This document shows, in pieces, positions 35,280 through 44,177 of a stretch of DNA of 64,000 nucleotides. The stretch lies in contig NZ_BSTD01000001.1 in assembly GCF_030269325.1 (NCBI RefSeq), forward strand, positions 1,008,681-1,072,680. The letters are read 5' to 3'. Source of the stretch: Amycolatopsis sp. NBRC 101858. GTDB taxonomy: Bacteria > Actinomycetota > Actinomycetes > Mycobacteriales > Pseudonocardiaceae. The notes below the pieces were generated by a model. The model saw only the letters and a program-made list of their open reading frames with translations, did no database searches and was not told the origin of the DNA. The position numbers and the translations under genes were made by a program. Position 1 is the first letter of the stretch. Every line of letters begins with the position of its first letter.

Positions 35280-36287
35280 TCAGCCGACCAGCGCGACGCC
35301 GTCCGGGTCGAAGTCCAGCGTCACCGCGTCCCCGGCCCGCAGGTCCGACGCCGCCGGCGCGACCGCGTCCACTGTGGACTCTTCAAGCTTCACGACGAGC
35401 CGGACGTGCTCGCGGCGGTGCACGGCCGCGACGACTTCGCCGGGCACACCTTCGGCGGCCACGCGCAGCGCGTGCGGCCGCAGCCCCAGGCGGACCGGGC
35501 CGTCGTCGGTGTCGGGCATCGCCACATCGCCGAGCGGCGTATGCGCCACTCCGCCCGCCACCACCGCGTCGACGAACGTCGTCACACCGAGAAACCGGGC
35601 CACGTCGTCGTCCGCCGGGTTGCGCCACACGCGCCGGACGGCGCCCTCCTGGCGGACCTCGCCCGCGTCGAGCACCGCCACGCGGTCGGCGAGCGTGAAG
35701 GCTTCTTCTTGGTCGTGCGTCACCAGGAGGGCCGTGATCTTGCTGCGCCGCAACAGGTCCGCCAGGTCGATGGCCAGCTGCTCGCGCAGCCCGGCGTCCA
35801 AACCGGACAGTGGCTCGTCGAGCAGCAGCAGCCGCGGCTTCGGCGCCAGCGCCCGGGCCAGCGCGACCCGCTGGGCCTGCCCGCCGGACAGCTCCGTGAC
35901 GCGCCGCCGTTCGAAGCCGGCGAGACCCACCAGCTCCAGCAGCTCGGCGACGCGCGGAGCCCACTGCGCGCGCGGTACGCCGTGCATCCGCAGGCCGAAC
36001 GCGATGTTCGCGGCGACGTCGCGGTGGCCGAACAGCTGGCCGTCCTGGAACACCAGCCCGAACCCGCGCCGGTGCACCGGTACCGCGCCGAGGTCCTCGC
36101 CGTCCCAGCTCACCGAGCCGCGCGCCGACGGCTCGAGGCCGGTGATCGCGCGCAGCAGCGTCGACTTCCCCGAACCCGACGGGCCGAGCAGCGCCAGCAC
36201 TTCACCGTCGGCGATGTCCAGCCGGGCGTCGCGCACCGCGGCGAACGATCCATAGTGGACGGTCAGGTCCCGCACCGACAGCGCCAT
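35280..36287 (-). CDS. thiQ: Thiamine ABC transporter ATP-binding protein (ThiQ-like)
   Basis: 335 residues from ATG 36287, overlapping the permease stop by one base. Walker A GPSGSGKSTLL, signature LSGGQAQRVALARAL, Walker B LLLLDEPLSGLD, switch THDQEEAF. A C-terminal OB-like TOBE domain (LRPHALRV...) makes it longer than Escherichia coli ThiQ and typical of the iron/spermidine/molybdate group. The thiamine assignment comes from the ThiB-like protein and the riboswitch of the same operon. Confidence 0.88.
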   Translation of the reverse strand: MALSVRDLTVHYGSFAAVRDARLDIADGEVLALLGPSGSGKSTLLRAITGLEPSARGSVSWDGEDLGAVPVHRRGFGLVFQDGQLFGHRDVAANIAFGLRMHGVPRAQWAPRVAELLELVGLAGFERRRVTELSGGQAQRVALARALAPKPRLLLLDEPLSGLDAGLREQLAIDLADLLRRSKITALLVTHDQEEAFTLADRVAVLDAGEVRQEGAVRRVWRNPADDDVARFLGVTTFVDAVVAGGVAHTPLGDVAMPDTDDGPVRLGLRPHALRVAAEGVPGEVVAAVHRREHVRLVVKLEESTVDAVAPAASDLRAGDAVTLDFDPDGVALVG

Positions 36288-37927
36288 CAGAACTCTCCCA
36301 CCCGGCCGCGTCCCAGCCGTTCGTGTCCCAGCCGTTCGATCAGCGCGACCGCCAGCACCGTCACGAGCATCAGCAACGCGCACGCGGCGTACGCCATCTG
36401 GTTGTTCAGCTCCCCCGGACGTCCCATCAGCGACGCGATCGCGACCGGCAGCGTCGGCGCCGTCGGCCGGGCGAGGAAGCTCGTCGCGCCGAACTCGCCG
36501 AGTGCCACGACGAACCCGAACCCGGCCGCCGCGACCAGCGGCCGCAACGCCAGCGGCAGGTCGATCTCCCGCCACACGCGCAGCGGGCTCGCGCCGAGCG
36601 TCGACGCGGCCTGCCGCAATCGGACATCGACCGAGCGCAGCACCGGCAGCACCATCCGCACGATCAGCGGGATGATCACCAGCGCCTGCGCCAGCGGCAC
36701 CAGGTAGGGCGAGGTCCGGAGGTCGCCGGGCAGCGCGTCGAGCGTCACCAGGTAGCCGAAGCCGACGGTCACCGCGGACACCCCGAGCGGCAGCATCAGC
36801 ACGGCGTCCATCGTCTCGCCGAGCCCGCGCGCGGCTTTGGCGGGCGACCGCCGCAGCGCCACCAGCACGACGGACGCGAGCACGCCGACGACCATCGCGA
36901 GCAGCGTCGCGTCGACGGCGACCTTCAGCGAGTTCACCGCGGCGTCCCACCCGGACACCTGCAGCGCACCCTTCTCGCCGGTGCTGGTCAACGCTCGATA
37001 ACCGGCGAAACTCCAGCCTTCCGGAGTGGAGACCGACTCGGCGAGCAGCGCGACGATCGGCGTCAGCAGCAGGGCCAGCACGACCCCGGCGGCGCCGACG
37101 GCCCACCACTCGCCGCCGCGCGGACGTCGTATTTTCGTGGCACCGATCCGGGCGCCGTCCTTGCGCCGCCGGGCCAGCCCGCCGAGCACCAGCGCGGCGA
37201 CCACGGCGGTGAACTGGATCAGCGACAGCGCCGCCGCGCCCGAGAGGTCGAGGAGGTCGACGGTCCGCAGGTAGATCTCGGTTTCCAGCGTCCGGTACTT
37301 CGCACCGCCGAGGATGAGGACGACCCCGAAGCTGGTGGCGCAGAACAGGAACACGACGGCCGCGGCGGACGCGATCGCCGGCGCCAGCGCGGGCAGCGTC
37401 ACCGAGCGGAACGCCCGCCACGGCGACGCGCCCAGTGCGCGGGCGGCGTCGGTCGTCCGGGAGTCCAGCCGCGCCCAGAGCCCGGCGACGGTCCGCGCGA
37501 CGACGGCGACGTTGAAGAAGGCGTTCGCCAGCACGATCGGCAGCACCCCGCCGTCCGGCCACAGCGCCCGGAACGCCAGCCCGACGACGACGGTCGGCAG
37601 CACGAACGGCACCAGCACCAGCGTCCGCGCGAGGCCGACGCCGGGCAGCTTCACCCGGGCCAGCAGGAACGCCACCGGCAGCCCGGCGAGCACCGCCACC
37701 AGCGTCGACGCGGCCGCGCTCGCCACGGTGAAGCCGGCCAGCTGCCAGGTTCGCGCGTCGCCGAGGACGACGTCGAGCCCGCCCGCGGCGAACCCGCGGC
37801 CGATGATCGCCAGCACCGGCCAGGCGAAGAACACCGCCAGGAACCCGATCGGGGCCAGGCCAAGCAACGCCAGGCCGAGGCCCCGGGCGGTCCGCGGTGG
37901 GGCTAAGACTGCACGAGCGTGCGCCAT
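36287..37927 (-). CDS. thiP: Thiamine ABC transporter permease (ThiP-like, fused two-domain)
   Basis: 546 residues from ATG 37927 (MAHARAVLAPP). About 12 membrane helices in two homologous halves, each with an EAA loop: ARALGASPWRAFRSVTLPAL near 170-190 and ASTLGASPLRVWREIDLPLALRP near 455-475. This double permease is typical of ThiP and AfuB/FbpB. It overlaps thiB by 25 bases. Confidence 0.9.
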   Translation of the reverse strand: MAHARAVLAPPRTARGLGLALLGLAPIGFLAVFFAWPVLAIIGRGFAAGGLDVVLGDARTWQLAGFTVASAAASTLVAVLAGLPVAFLLARVKLPGVGLARTLVLVPFVLPTVVVGLAFRALWPDGGVLPIVLANAFFNVAVVARTVAGLWARLDSRTTDAARALGASPWRAFRSVTLPALAPAIASAAAVVFLFCATSFGVVLILGGAKYRTLETEIYLRTVDLLDLSGAAALSLIQFTAVVAALVLGGLARRRKDGARIGATKIRRPRGGEWWAVGAAGVVLALLLTPIVALLAESVSTPEGWSFAGYRALTSTGEKGALQVSGWDAAVNSLKVAVDATLLAMVVGVLASVVLVALRRSPAKAARGLGETMDAVLMLPLGVSAVTVGFGYLVTLDALPGDLRTSPYLVPLAQALVIIPLIVRMVLPVLRSVDVRLRQAASTLGASPLRVWREIDLPLALRPLVAAAGFGFVVALGEFGATSFLARPTAPTLPVAIASLMGRPGELNNQMAYAACALLMLVTVLAVALIERLGHERLGRGRVGEF

Positions 37928-38955
37928 TCGCCGATCCACTTCTCACGTCCGGCCTGGACCTGGTCGGCCGTCAGCGCCTGCGGCTTCTGCGGCAGCGGCG
38001 CGACCTGCGCCCAGCCCGCGGGCAGGTCGACGCCTTGGCGCGCGGGGTAGACGTACATGGTGGCCGCGACCGTCGCCTGGAACTGCTGCGACAGCAGGAA
38101 GTCGACGACCTTGCGCGCGCTCTCCTCCTGCTTGCCGTTCGCCAGCACGCCCGCGTACTCGACCTGCCGGTAGCAGGTGTCCAGCAGGGCCTTGGTGCGC
38201 GGCTTGCCGTCGTCGCCGACCTCCGCGGCGGGCGACGAAGCGTACGAGACGACGATCGGCCGCGGCCCCTTGCCGGACGAGCCGGAGAAGTCCTTGGTGT
38301 AGGCCTCTTCCCAGCCGCTGACCACCTTGAGCCCGTTGGCCTTCAGCTTCGTCCAGTAGTCCTTCCAGCCGGTTTCGCCGTACTTGGCGATCGTGCCGAG
38401 GAGGAACGCGAGCCCGGGCGACGCGGTGGCGGGGTCCTCGGCGACCAGCAGGTCCTTGTACTTCGGGTCGGCGAGGTCGTCGTAGGTCTCCGGCGCCGGG
38501 ATGCCCTTGGTGGTGAAGTAGTTCGTGTCGACGTTGACGCAGACGTCGCCGACGTCGACCGCGGAGAGCCGGTGCTCGGGGTCGACGGCGTAGCGCTGCG
38601 GCCCGCGATCGGCCTCCGGGCTGGTGTAGGGCTCGAAAACGCCTTCCTTGAGCGCGCGCGAGGCGAAGGTCGAGTCGACGCCGTACGCGACGTCGCCGAT
38701 CGGGTTGGCCTTCGTCAGCACGAGCTTGTTGGTCAGCGAACCGGCGTCGCCCTGCTTGAGCACGGAAATCTTGATGCCCGACTGCTTCTGGAAGGCGTCG
38801 AGCACCTCCTGCGGCGCCAGGAAGGAGTCGTGCGTCACGAGGGTGACGGTGGGCGTCTGCTGCGTGCCACCGTCACCGTCCGACAGCGAGCACCCAGCGG
38901 CGACGGCGCTGACCGCGGCGATGGCCGTCGCGGCGCGCACAGCCCTGCTTTTCAT
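37903..38955 (-). CDS. thiB: Thiamine-binding lipoprotein (ThiB-like)
   Basis: 350 residues. Signal MKSRAVRAATAIAAVSAVAAGC with lipobox VAAGC. Mature SBP_bac type 2 fold with TVTLVTHDSFLAPQEVLDAF, LKQGDAGSLTNKLVLTKANPIGDVAYGVD and the aromatic/acidic binding region VDPEHRLSAVDVGDVCVN, the ThiB pattern. Delivers thiamine (or its phosphates) to ThiP/ThiQ. AGGAGGG three bases before ATG may be masked by the riboswitch expression platform. Confidence 0.93.
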   Translation of the reverse strand: MKSRAVRAATAIAAVSAVAAGCSLSDGDGGTQQTPTVTLVTHDSFLAPQEVLDAFQKQSGIKISVLKQGDAGSLTNKLVLTKANPIGDVAYGVDSTFASRALKEGVFEPYTSPEADRGPQRYAVDPEHRLSAVDVGDVCVNVDTNYFTTKGIPAPETYDDLADPKYKDLLVAEDPATASPGLAFLLGTIAKYGETGWKDYWTKLKANGLKVVSGWEEAYTKDFSGSSGKGPRPIVVSYASSPAAEVGDDGKPRTKALLDTCYRQVEYAGVLANGKQEESARKVVDFLLSQQFQATVAATMYVYPARQGVDLPAGWAQVAPLPQKPQALTADQVQAGREKWIGEWRTLVQS

Positions 38956-38989
38956 CTACCCTCCTGCACTTCGCCGGACGAGGAGGGAA

Positions 38990-39076
38990 AGCCCTCCCTT
39001 CGCCGGCATGATCCGGTCAGGTGCGAACGGTCGCGGGTGACCCCGCCTCTCAGCCCGGCTGACCGGACTCCCGTGG
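38990..39076 (-). promoter_or_regulatory. TPP riboswitch (THI element)
   Basis: Read on the minus strand the conserved elements appear in order: ACGGGAGTCCGGTCAGCC, GGCTGAGAGG, a variable stem, CACCTGACCGGATCATGCC and GGCGAAGGGA. It precedes thiB. After it, CCCTCCT (38981-38987 on the plus strand as AGGAGGG) can pair with upstream GGGAGGG or with the thiB Shine-Dalgarno AGGAGGG, so control of translation is likely. Confidence 0.92.
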
Positions 39077-39116
39077 CAACCGTGCAGCGTAGTCCAGGAG
39101 GCGCGACGATGGAGTC

Positions 39117-39401
39117 ATGACGGAAATCTTGAGCGACTCCGAGGCCGACGGACGACTGGGCGCGGGCTGGACCCGCTCCGGGGCGGTGATCTCGCGCGAG
39201 GCGGAGCTGGCGAGCTTCCCGCAGGCGATCGAGGTGGTGGACCGCGTCGCGGTGCTGGCCGAAGCCGCCGACCACCACCCCGACATCGACATCCGCTGGC
39301 GCACGCTGACGTTCCGGCTCTCGACGCACTCGGCGGGCGGGTTGACGGACAAGGACTTCTCGCTGGCGGCCGAGATCGACTCGGTGCTTTCTTCGTTGTG
39401 A
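39117..39401 (+). CDS. Pterin-4a-carbinolamine dehydratase
   Basis: 94 residues. DCoH/PhhB fold signature EAADHHPDIDIRWRTLTFRL followed by THSAGGLTDKDFSLA: two adjacent His, the later His and the Asp of the family motif are all present. Recycles tetrahydropterin cofactor after aromatic amino acid hydroxylation; small copies also occur without such partners. Diverges from the thiamine operon. Confidence 0.92.
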   Translation: MTEILSDSEADGRLGAGWTRSGAVISREAELASFPQAIEVVDRVAVLAEAADHHPDIDIRWRTLTFRLSTHSAGGLTDKDFSLAAEIDSVLSSL

Positions 39402-39477
39402 CTCTGGTTACGCTGAGTGCACTTTCCGGCCGGTTCGACGTCTCTCGGTAAACGACATTTGCTAGGAGAGACGGGCT

Positions 39478-39606
39478 ATGACGCAGGCGATCGTGGTGGG
39501 CACAGCAGCATTCGCATCGATGGTGGCAGCGGCCGGAGGTGTGCTCTGGTTCACCGTCCGGGGCCGTCGTCACCCGGATGCCGGTGAGTTCGATCACAGC
39601 CGCTAA
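39478..39606 (+). CDS. Small single-pass membrane protein, 42 residues
   Basis: ATG 39478 behind AGGAGAG. One membrane helix (IVVGTAAFASMVAAAGGVLWFTV) followed by a basic, then acidic, tail (RGRRHPDAGEFDHSR). Third positions are mostly G/C. Unknown family. Confidence 0.6.
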   Translation: MTQAIVVGTAAFASMVAAAGGVLWFTVRGRRHPDAGEFDHSR

Positions 39607-39669
39607 CGAAGCGCATGATCGGCGCGCTGAGCAGGGCGGAAGCATCGGATTTCGGCCCTAGGAAGCGCC

Positions 39670-39774
39670 ATGAACAGCACCGCCACCCTGACCCCCGTCC
39701 AGCGCGCCTGGATCAACGCCCTCGCCCCCGCCGTGGTGCTGATCGCGATCGCGCTGATGGGCCTCCTCGGTTAA
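39670..39774 (+). CDS. Small hydrophobic protein, 34 residues
   Basis: ATG 39670, AGGAAG four bases upstream, 63 bases after the previous small gene. MNSTATLTPVQRAWINAL leads into a C-terminal membrane helix (APAVVLIAIALMGLLG). It could be a small membrane peptide cotranscribed with 39478-39606; no function recognised. Confidence 0.5.
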   Translation: MNSTATLTPVQRAWINALAPAVVLIAIALMGLLG

Positions 39775-39860
39775 TCCACCCCGTCGACGAGCAGCAGCCG
39801 CCGATCGAGCGCCGTCGCCCTACCGGCCCCGGTGAGCGGTGGTGGGGCGTGGTGCCGTCA

Positions 39861-40199
39861 CTACCCGGATGGCCGGATCGCCCCCGGCGGCGGGAACTCC
39901 GCCGGGGTGTCGCCGACCGTCCAGTACTCCAGCCCTGACAGGCGGCCGTCGTCGACGAACACGATGAGCCCACCGTCGGCCACGTCGACCTCGACGGCCA
40001 CCCCGCTGCCGACGTCGGCCACCGGGGCCGCGTCGTCCACGGCCAGATCGATCGTGGGACAGCCGCAGGCACACCGGCCGGTCACCCAAGCCGTGCGCGC
40101 CTGGACGCGGAGTTCCGCCGCGCCGGGAAAGTCCGTGGCCAGCACCAGGTCCAGGACCGCTCGCTCACGCGGGGTGAGCGGCCGCCGCGCGGCGGTCAA
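39861..40199 (-). CDS. Small conserved protein with CxCxC motif, third gene of the nucleotidyltransferase/HEPN operon
   Basis: 112 residues. A TTG at 40199 overlaps the HEPN stop (TTGA). Begins [27 protein letters not shown] and has [16 protein letters not shown] near residue 45, then [29 protein letters not shown]. Proteins with this pattern occur widely in actinomycetes with unknown function; the cysteine trio could bind metal. Tight overlap argues that it works with, or at least is expressed with, the two upstream genes. Confidence 0.75.
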   Translation of the reverse strand: MTAARRPLTPRERAVLDLVLATDFPGAAELRVQARTAWVTGRCACGCPTIDLAVDDAAPVADVGSGVAVEVDVADGGLIVFVDDGRLSGLEYWTVGDTPAEFPPPGAIRPSG

Positions 40200-40663
40200 T
40201 AGCGTGGCATGTTCGGGATCGCCTTCTCGGCCACCTCGATGAGGGCCTCGACCTTCGGCACATCGGCCGCGACGTCCTCCGCCGTCAGCGACGGAGCCTC
40301 CGAAGATCGGTACGCGACTTCGTTGCGACGGGCCCGCATCCGGTTGAAGGGCCGCAGAACCGACCCCAGCGGCGGATCCAGCTGACCGAGCACCGCCTCG
40401 TAGACGGTGACGTGCCCACCCCGGCTCGTCACCCGCAGCCCCTGGTTCTGCAGGACGGCCGCCAGCGCCCGCCGGGCGCTGTCGTAGGCCAGCGTGTAGG
40501 CACCTTCCGGATCCGTGTCCTGCAGCTGCCGCGCCGAAGCGAGGTGCGTGCGGGCTCGGACCAGCTCGGCCTCGGCCGCCTCCCGCGACGCCGGGACGTG
40601 CTCGATGGCGCCGCGCGCGATGAACGCGTCGATCTTTTCGCGGCCCTGGTTCCACTGGGGCAT
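40196..40663 (-). CDS. HEPN-domain protein (SAV_6107-like)
   Basis: 155 residues from ATG 40663, which shares one base with the stop of the nucleotidyltransferase gene. All-helical; [47 protein letters not shown] is the HEPN core. The usual RNase motif R-x4-6-H is replaced by RARRNEVAY, with Tyr where His is expected. In MNT-HEPN pairs the HEPN protein is the toxin or substrate and the nucleotidyltransferase the antidote; activity here is uncertain. Confidence 0.85.
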   Translation of the reverse strand: MPQWNQGREKIDAFIARGAIEHVPASREAAEAELVRARTHLASARQLQDTDPEGAYTLAYDSARRALAAVLQNQGLRVTSRGGHVTVYEAVLGQLDPPLGSVLRPFNRMRARRNEVAYRSSEAPSLTAEDVAADVPKVEALIEVAEKAIPNMPRY

Positions 40664-41262
40664 CAAGACTCCCGGTCGAGGTTCAGCGGGGCCAGCGGAC
40701 GTTCACGCACGCTGGTGACGAACGGATCGGCCGTGTCCGCCGCCCAGGCCTCGGGCGAGATCCGGTGCACGTTGACCTCACGGCTCAGCCGCCGCGAAGC
40801 ACGCTCGGCCAGGTCGAAGAGCGCGTCCGGATCCGGCGAACCCACCACGAGGACGTCGACATCGCCGGGCGGCGGCCCCGGTTCACCGCTGTGGCGCGCC
40901 GCCCAGGACCCGTAGATGTAGGCCTCGGTCACGCCGTCGAGCCCGGACAGGGCTTCGGCGAGGATCGGCAGCGGCCCGTAGGTGACCGCCATGAGATCGC
41001 TCAACGGCCGGTAGAGGGGCGTGTCCGTGCGCGCTTTGACGAGCCGGCTCCGGCCCACCCGCCGGGCTTCGAGGATCCCGCCCTCGACCAGCCGCTCGAC
41101 CTCGCGCAGGGCTGCGGTGGGCGTGACACCACAGGCGTCGGCGAGCTCGGTGATGGTGTACTCGCGGTCCGGGTGCAGCAGAACGAGCGCGAGCAGCTCC
41201 CCCTGCATGCGCGAACGCAGCAGGGGCAGCAGACTCGGCGAAGCTTTCATTGGGCGCAGCAT
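40663..41262 (-). CDS. Winged-helix/nucleotidyltransferase fusion protein (MNT type)
   Basis: 199 residues. N-terminal winged helix (about 10-75): [48 protein letters not shown]-terminal minimal nucleotidyltransferase (about 90-190) with the polymerase-beta-like motif GSWAAR ... GDVDVLVVG, and a third Asp/Glu expected near REVNVHRI. It may AMPylate the HEPN partner and repress its own promoter through the wHTH: a 15-base inverted repeat spans its start codon. ATG 41262 is used; ATG 41250 is an alternative. Confidence 0.85.
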   Translation of the reverse strand: MLRPMKASPSLLPLLRSRMQGELLALVLLHPDREYTITELADACGVTPTAALREVERLVEGGILEARRVGRSRLVKARTDTPLYRPLSDLMAVTYGPLPILAEALSGLDGVTEAYIYGSWAARHSGEPGPPPGDVDVLVVGSPDPDALFDLAERASRRLSREVNVHRISPEAWAADTADPFVTSVRERPLAPLNLDRES

Positions 41263-41280
41263 ATCCTGCGTCCAATGAAA
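41245..41280 (-). promoter_or_regulatory. Inverted repeat over the start codon, candidate autoregulatory operator
   Basis: TTTCATTGGGCGCAG (41245-41259) and CTGCGTCCAATGAAA (41266-41280) are complementary at 14 of 15 positions, with a 6-base spacer CATATC. The repeat covers both possible start codons of the wHTH-nucleotidyltransferase gene and is markedly AT-richer than its surroundings. Confidence 0.75.
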
Positions 41281-41301
41281 ATAACAACTAGTAACCGACC
41301 G

Positions 41302-42384
<1,083 letters not shown>

Positions 42385-42474
42385 GACCCCGCAGTCTACG
42401 TGGCTCGCCCGACCGGGGCCCACACCCCCAACGCAGCGTCGGATTTCCGCCAGCGACCGCGCTGACCTGCTGTC

Positions 42475-43884
42475 ATGCTCGAAGGCATGGTCACCGAAAC
42501 GCTCGCCCTCTGGCGGGACGCCGAGCGCTGCTACCGCGTGGTCACCGCCCGCGACCCGCGCTTCGACGGCCAGTTCATCATGGCGGTGCGCACCACCGGC
42601 ATCTACTGCCGGCCGTCCTGCCCGGCGTCGACGCCGAAGGAGCAGAACGTCCGCTTCTTCCCGACGTCGGCGGCCGCGCAGGCCAACGGCTTCCGCGCCT
42701 GCCGCCGCTGCCTGCCCGACGCCGTGCCGGGCTCGCCGGACTGGAACGTGCGCGCCGACCTCGCCGCGCGGGCGATGCGCCTGATCTCCGACGGCACCGT
42801 GGAGCGCGAAGGCGTCCCGGGCCTGGCCCGACGGCTCGGCTACTCGGAACGCCAGCTCGGCCGGGTGCTGACCGCCGAGCTGGGCGCGGGTCCGCTCGCA
42901 CTGGCCCGGGCGCACCGCGCGCACTCGGCCCGGCTGCTCATCGAGATGTCGGGGCTGCCGCTGACGGACGTCGCGTTCGCGGCGGGCTTCTCCAGCGTCC
43001 GGCAGTTCAACGAGACGATCCGCGAGGTGTTCGCGACGACACCGTCGCAGCTTCGCGCCTTCGCCGCTTCGCGACGTGGACGCCAGGGCGACGCAGGCGG
43101 GACGCGCCTCAGCCTGCGGTTGCCGTTCAGACCGCCTTTCGACGCTGTCGGACTGCTTCGCTTCTTCGCCGCTCACGCGGTTGAGGGCGTCGAGAAGGTG
43201 ACTTCGACGTCCTACGCACGGACGTTGCGGCTCGCCCACGGCACCGGCGTCGTCCGGTTGACGCCGGAGCCGGATCACGTGCGCTGCGAGCTGCTGCTGA
43301 CCGACCTGCGCGACCTCGGCAGCGCGGTCAGCCGGGTGCGCCGGCTGCTCGACCTCGACGCCGATCCCGCGGCGGTCACCCGGGTCCTCGGTGCCGATCC
43401 GGCGCTGGCTCCGGTGGTCGAAGCGGTGCCGGGGATCCGCGTCCCGGGCACCGTCGACGGTGAAGAGCTGATGGTTCGTGCCCTGCTCGGCGACCAGATC
43501 CCGGCTGCGCTCGGCGAAGAGGTGCCGGGTGAGTGGGGCGTGACGCGGCTCTTCCCGGCCGCGGCCCGGGTCGCGACGGCCATGCCGGACCACGCGGCCC
43601 TCACCGCACTGGCCGAGAGACGCCTGGACGTGCACGTCGGCCGCGACGCCGCCGAGCTGCGGGCGGAGTTGCTGGCGTGCCCGGGCATCGACGCGTCGAC
43701 GGCGGACTACGTGCTGATGCGCGTGCTCGGTGCCCCGGACATCCTGCTGGCCGCGGACGCCGCCGTCCGGCGGGGCGCCGAAGCGCTGGGCATCTCGCCG
43801 GAGTCGCTGCCCGAGCGAGCCCGGGGGTGGACGCCGTGGTGCTCCTACGCCGGGATGTACCTCCGGCAGGCCGGGCTCGGTTGA
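42475..43884 (+). CDS. Ada-type regulator fused to AlkA DNA-3-methyladenine glycosylase
   Basis: 469 residues, four modules. Ada zinc domain (about 15-90) with GIYCRPSCPA and FRACRRCLPD. AraC-type HTH (about 95-190) with VPGLARRLGYSERQLGRVL and PLTDVAFAAGFSSVRQFNETIREVF. AlkA N-terminal domain from 210. HhH-GPD glycosylase (about 300-469) with LACPGIDASTADYVLMRVLG and LAADAAVRRG, where the Asp fits the catalytic position. No methyltransferase module. It likely senses alkylated DNA through the zinc domain and removes alkylated bases. Confidence 0.93.
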   Translation: MLEGMVTETLALWRDAERCYRVVTARDPRFDGQFIMAVRTTGIYCRPSCPASTPKEQNVRFFPTSAAAQANGFRACRRCLPDAVPGSPDWNVRADLAARAMRLISDGTVEREGVPGLARRLGYSERQLGRVLTAELGAGPLALARAHRAHSARLLIEMSGLPLTDVAFAAGFSSVRQFNETIREVFATTPSQLRAFAASRRGRQGDAGGTRLSLRLPFRPPFDAVGLLRFFAAHAVEGVEKVTSTSYARTLRLAHGTGVVRLTPEPDHVRCELLLTDLRDLGSAVSRVRRLLDLDADPAAVTRVLGADPALAPVVEAVPGIRVPGTVDGEELMVRALLGDQIPAALGEEVPGEWGVTRLFPAAARVATAMPDHAALTALAERRLDVHVGRDAAELRAELLACPGIDASTADYVLMRVLGAPDILLAADAAVRRGAEALGISPESLPERARGWTPWCSYAGMYLRQAGLG

Positions 43885-43906
43885 GATCAGCCCCGGCGCC
43901 GGCCTT

Positions 43907-44008
43907 GCGTCAGCCCTGCTCGCCGCGCCGGAGCATGGTCTGCGCGGGCCTGCTCCGCCCGGCGCTCGCGTCAGCCCTGCTCGCCGCGCCAGAGCAAGGC
44001 TTGCGCGA
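43907..44008. repeat. Duplicated ~41-base segment at the 3' end of the DUF1737 gene
   Basis: The bases at 43907-43947 and 43968-44008 are nearly identical (shared GCGTCAGCCCTGCTCGCCGC, 61 bases apart). The second copy encodes the end of the DUF1737 protein; the first lies outside any gene. Confidence 0.8.
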
Positions 44009-44162
44009 CGATCACCTGAGCGCCGTCGAAGGTCGCGGCCGGCGAGCCGTGCAAGCGGTAGCCGAGGTCGAGCGCCTCACTGATCCGGTGGCAGAACTTC
44101 GCGTCGTCCGGCCCGGTGAGCAGGCGGTAGCGGGGCAGGCCGTCCGGTGGCTGGTCCGTCAT
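43971..44162 (-). CDS. DUF1737 domain protein
   Basis: 63 residues: MTDQPPDGLPRYRLLTGPDD then FCHRISEALDLGYRLHGSPAATFDG and QVIVAQALLWRGEQG. This LLTG...V...L..GY.LHG.P pattern is the DUF1737 family, small proteins of unknown function. It lies just past the end of sbcC on the same strand (15-base gap) and may be read with it. Confidence 0.88.
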   Translation of the reverse strand: MTDQPPDGLPRYRLLTGPDDAKFCHRISEALDLGYRLHGSPAATFDGAQVIVAQALLWRGEQG

Positions 44163-44177
44163 GCCTTCATCTTGTCC

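Noticed and set aside
35280..37946. Possible permease-ATPase fusion of 888 residues
   Set aside because: The upstream part is an out-of-frame shadow of thiP; thiQ has its own ATG at 36287 touching the thiP stop.
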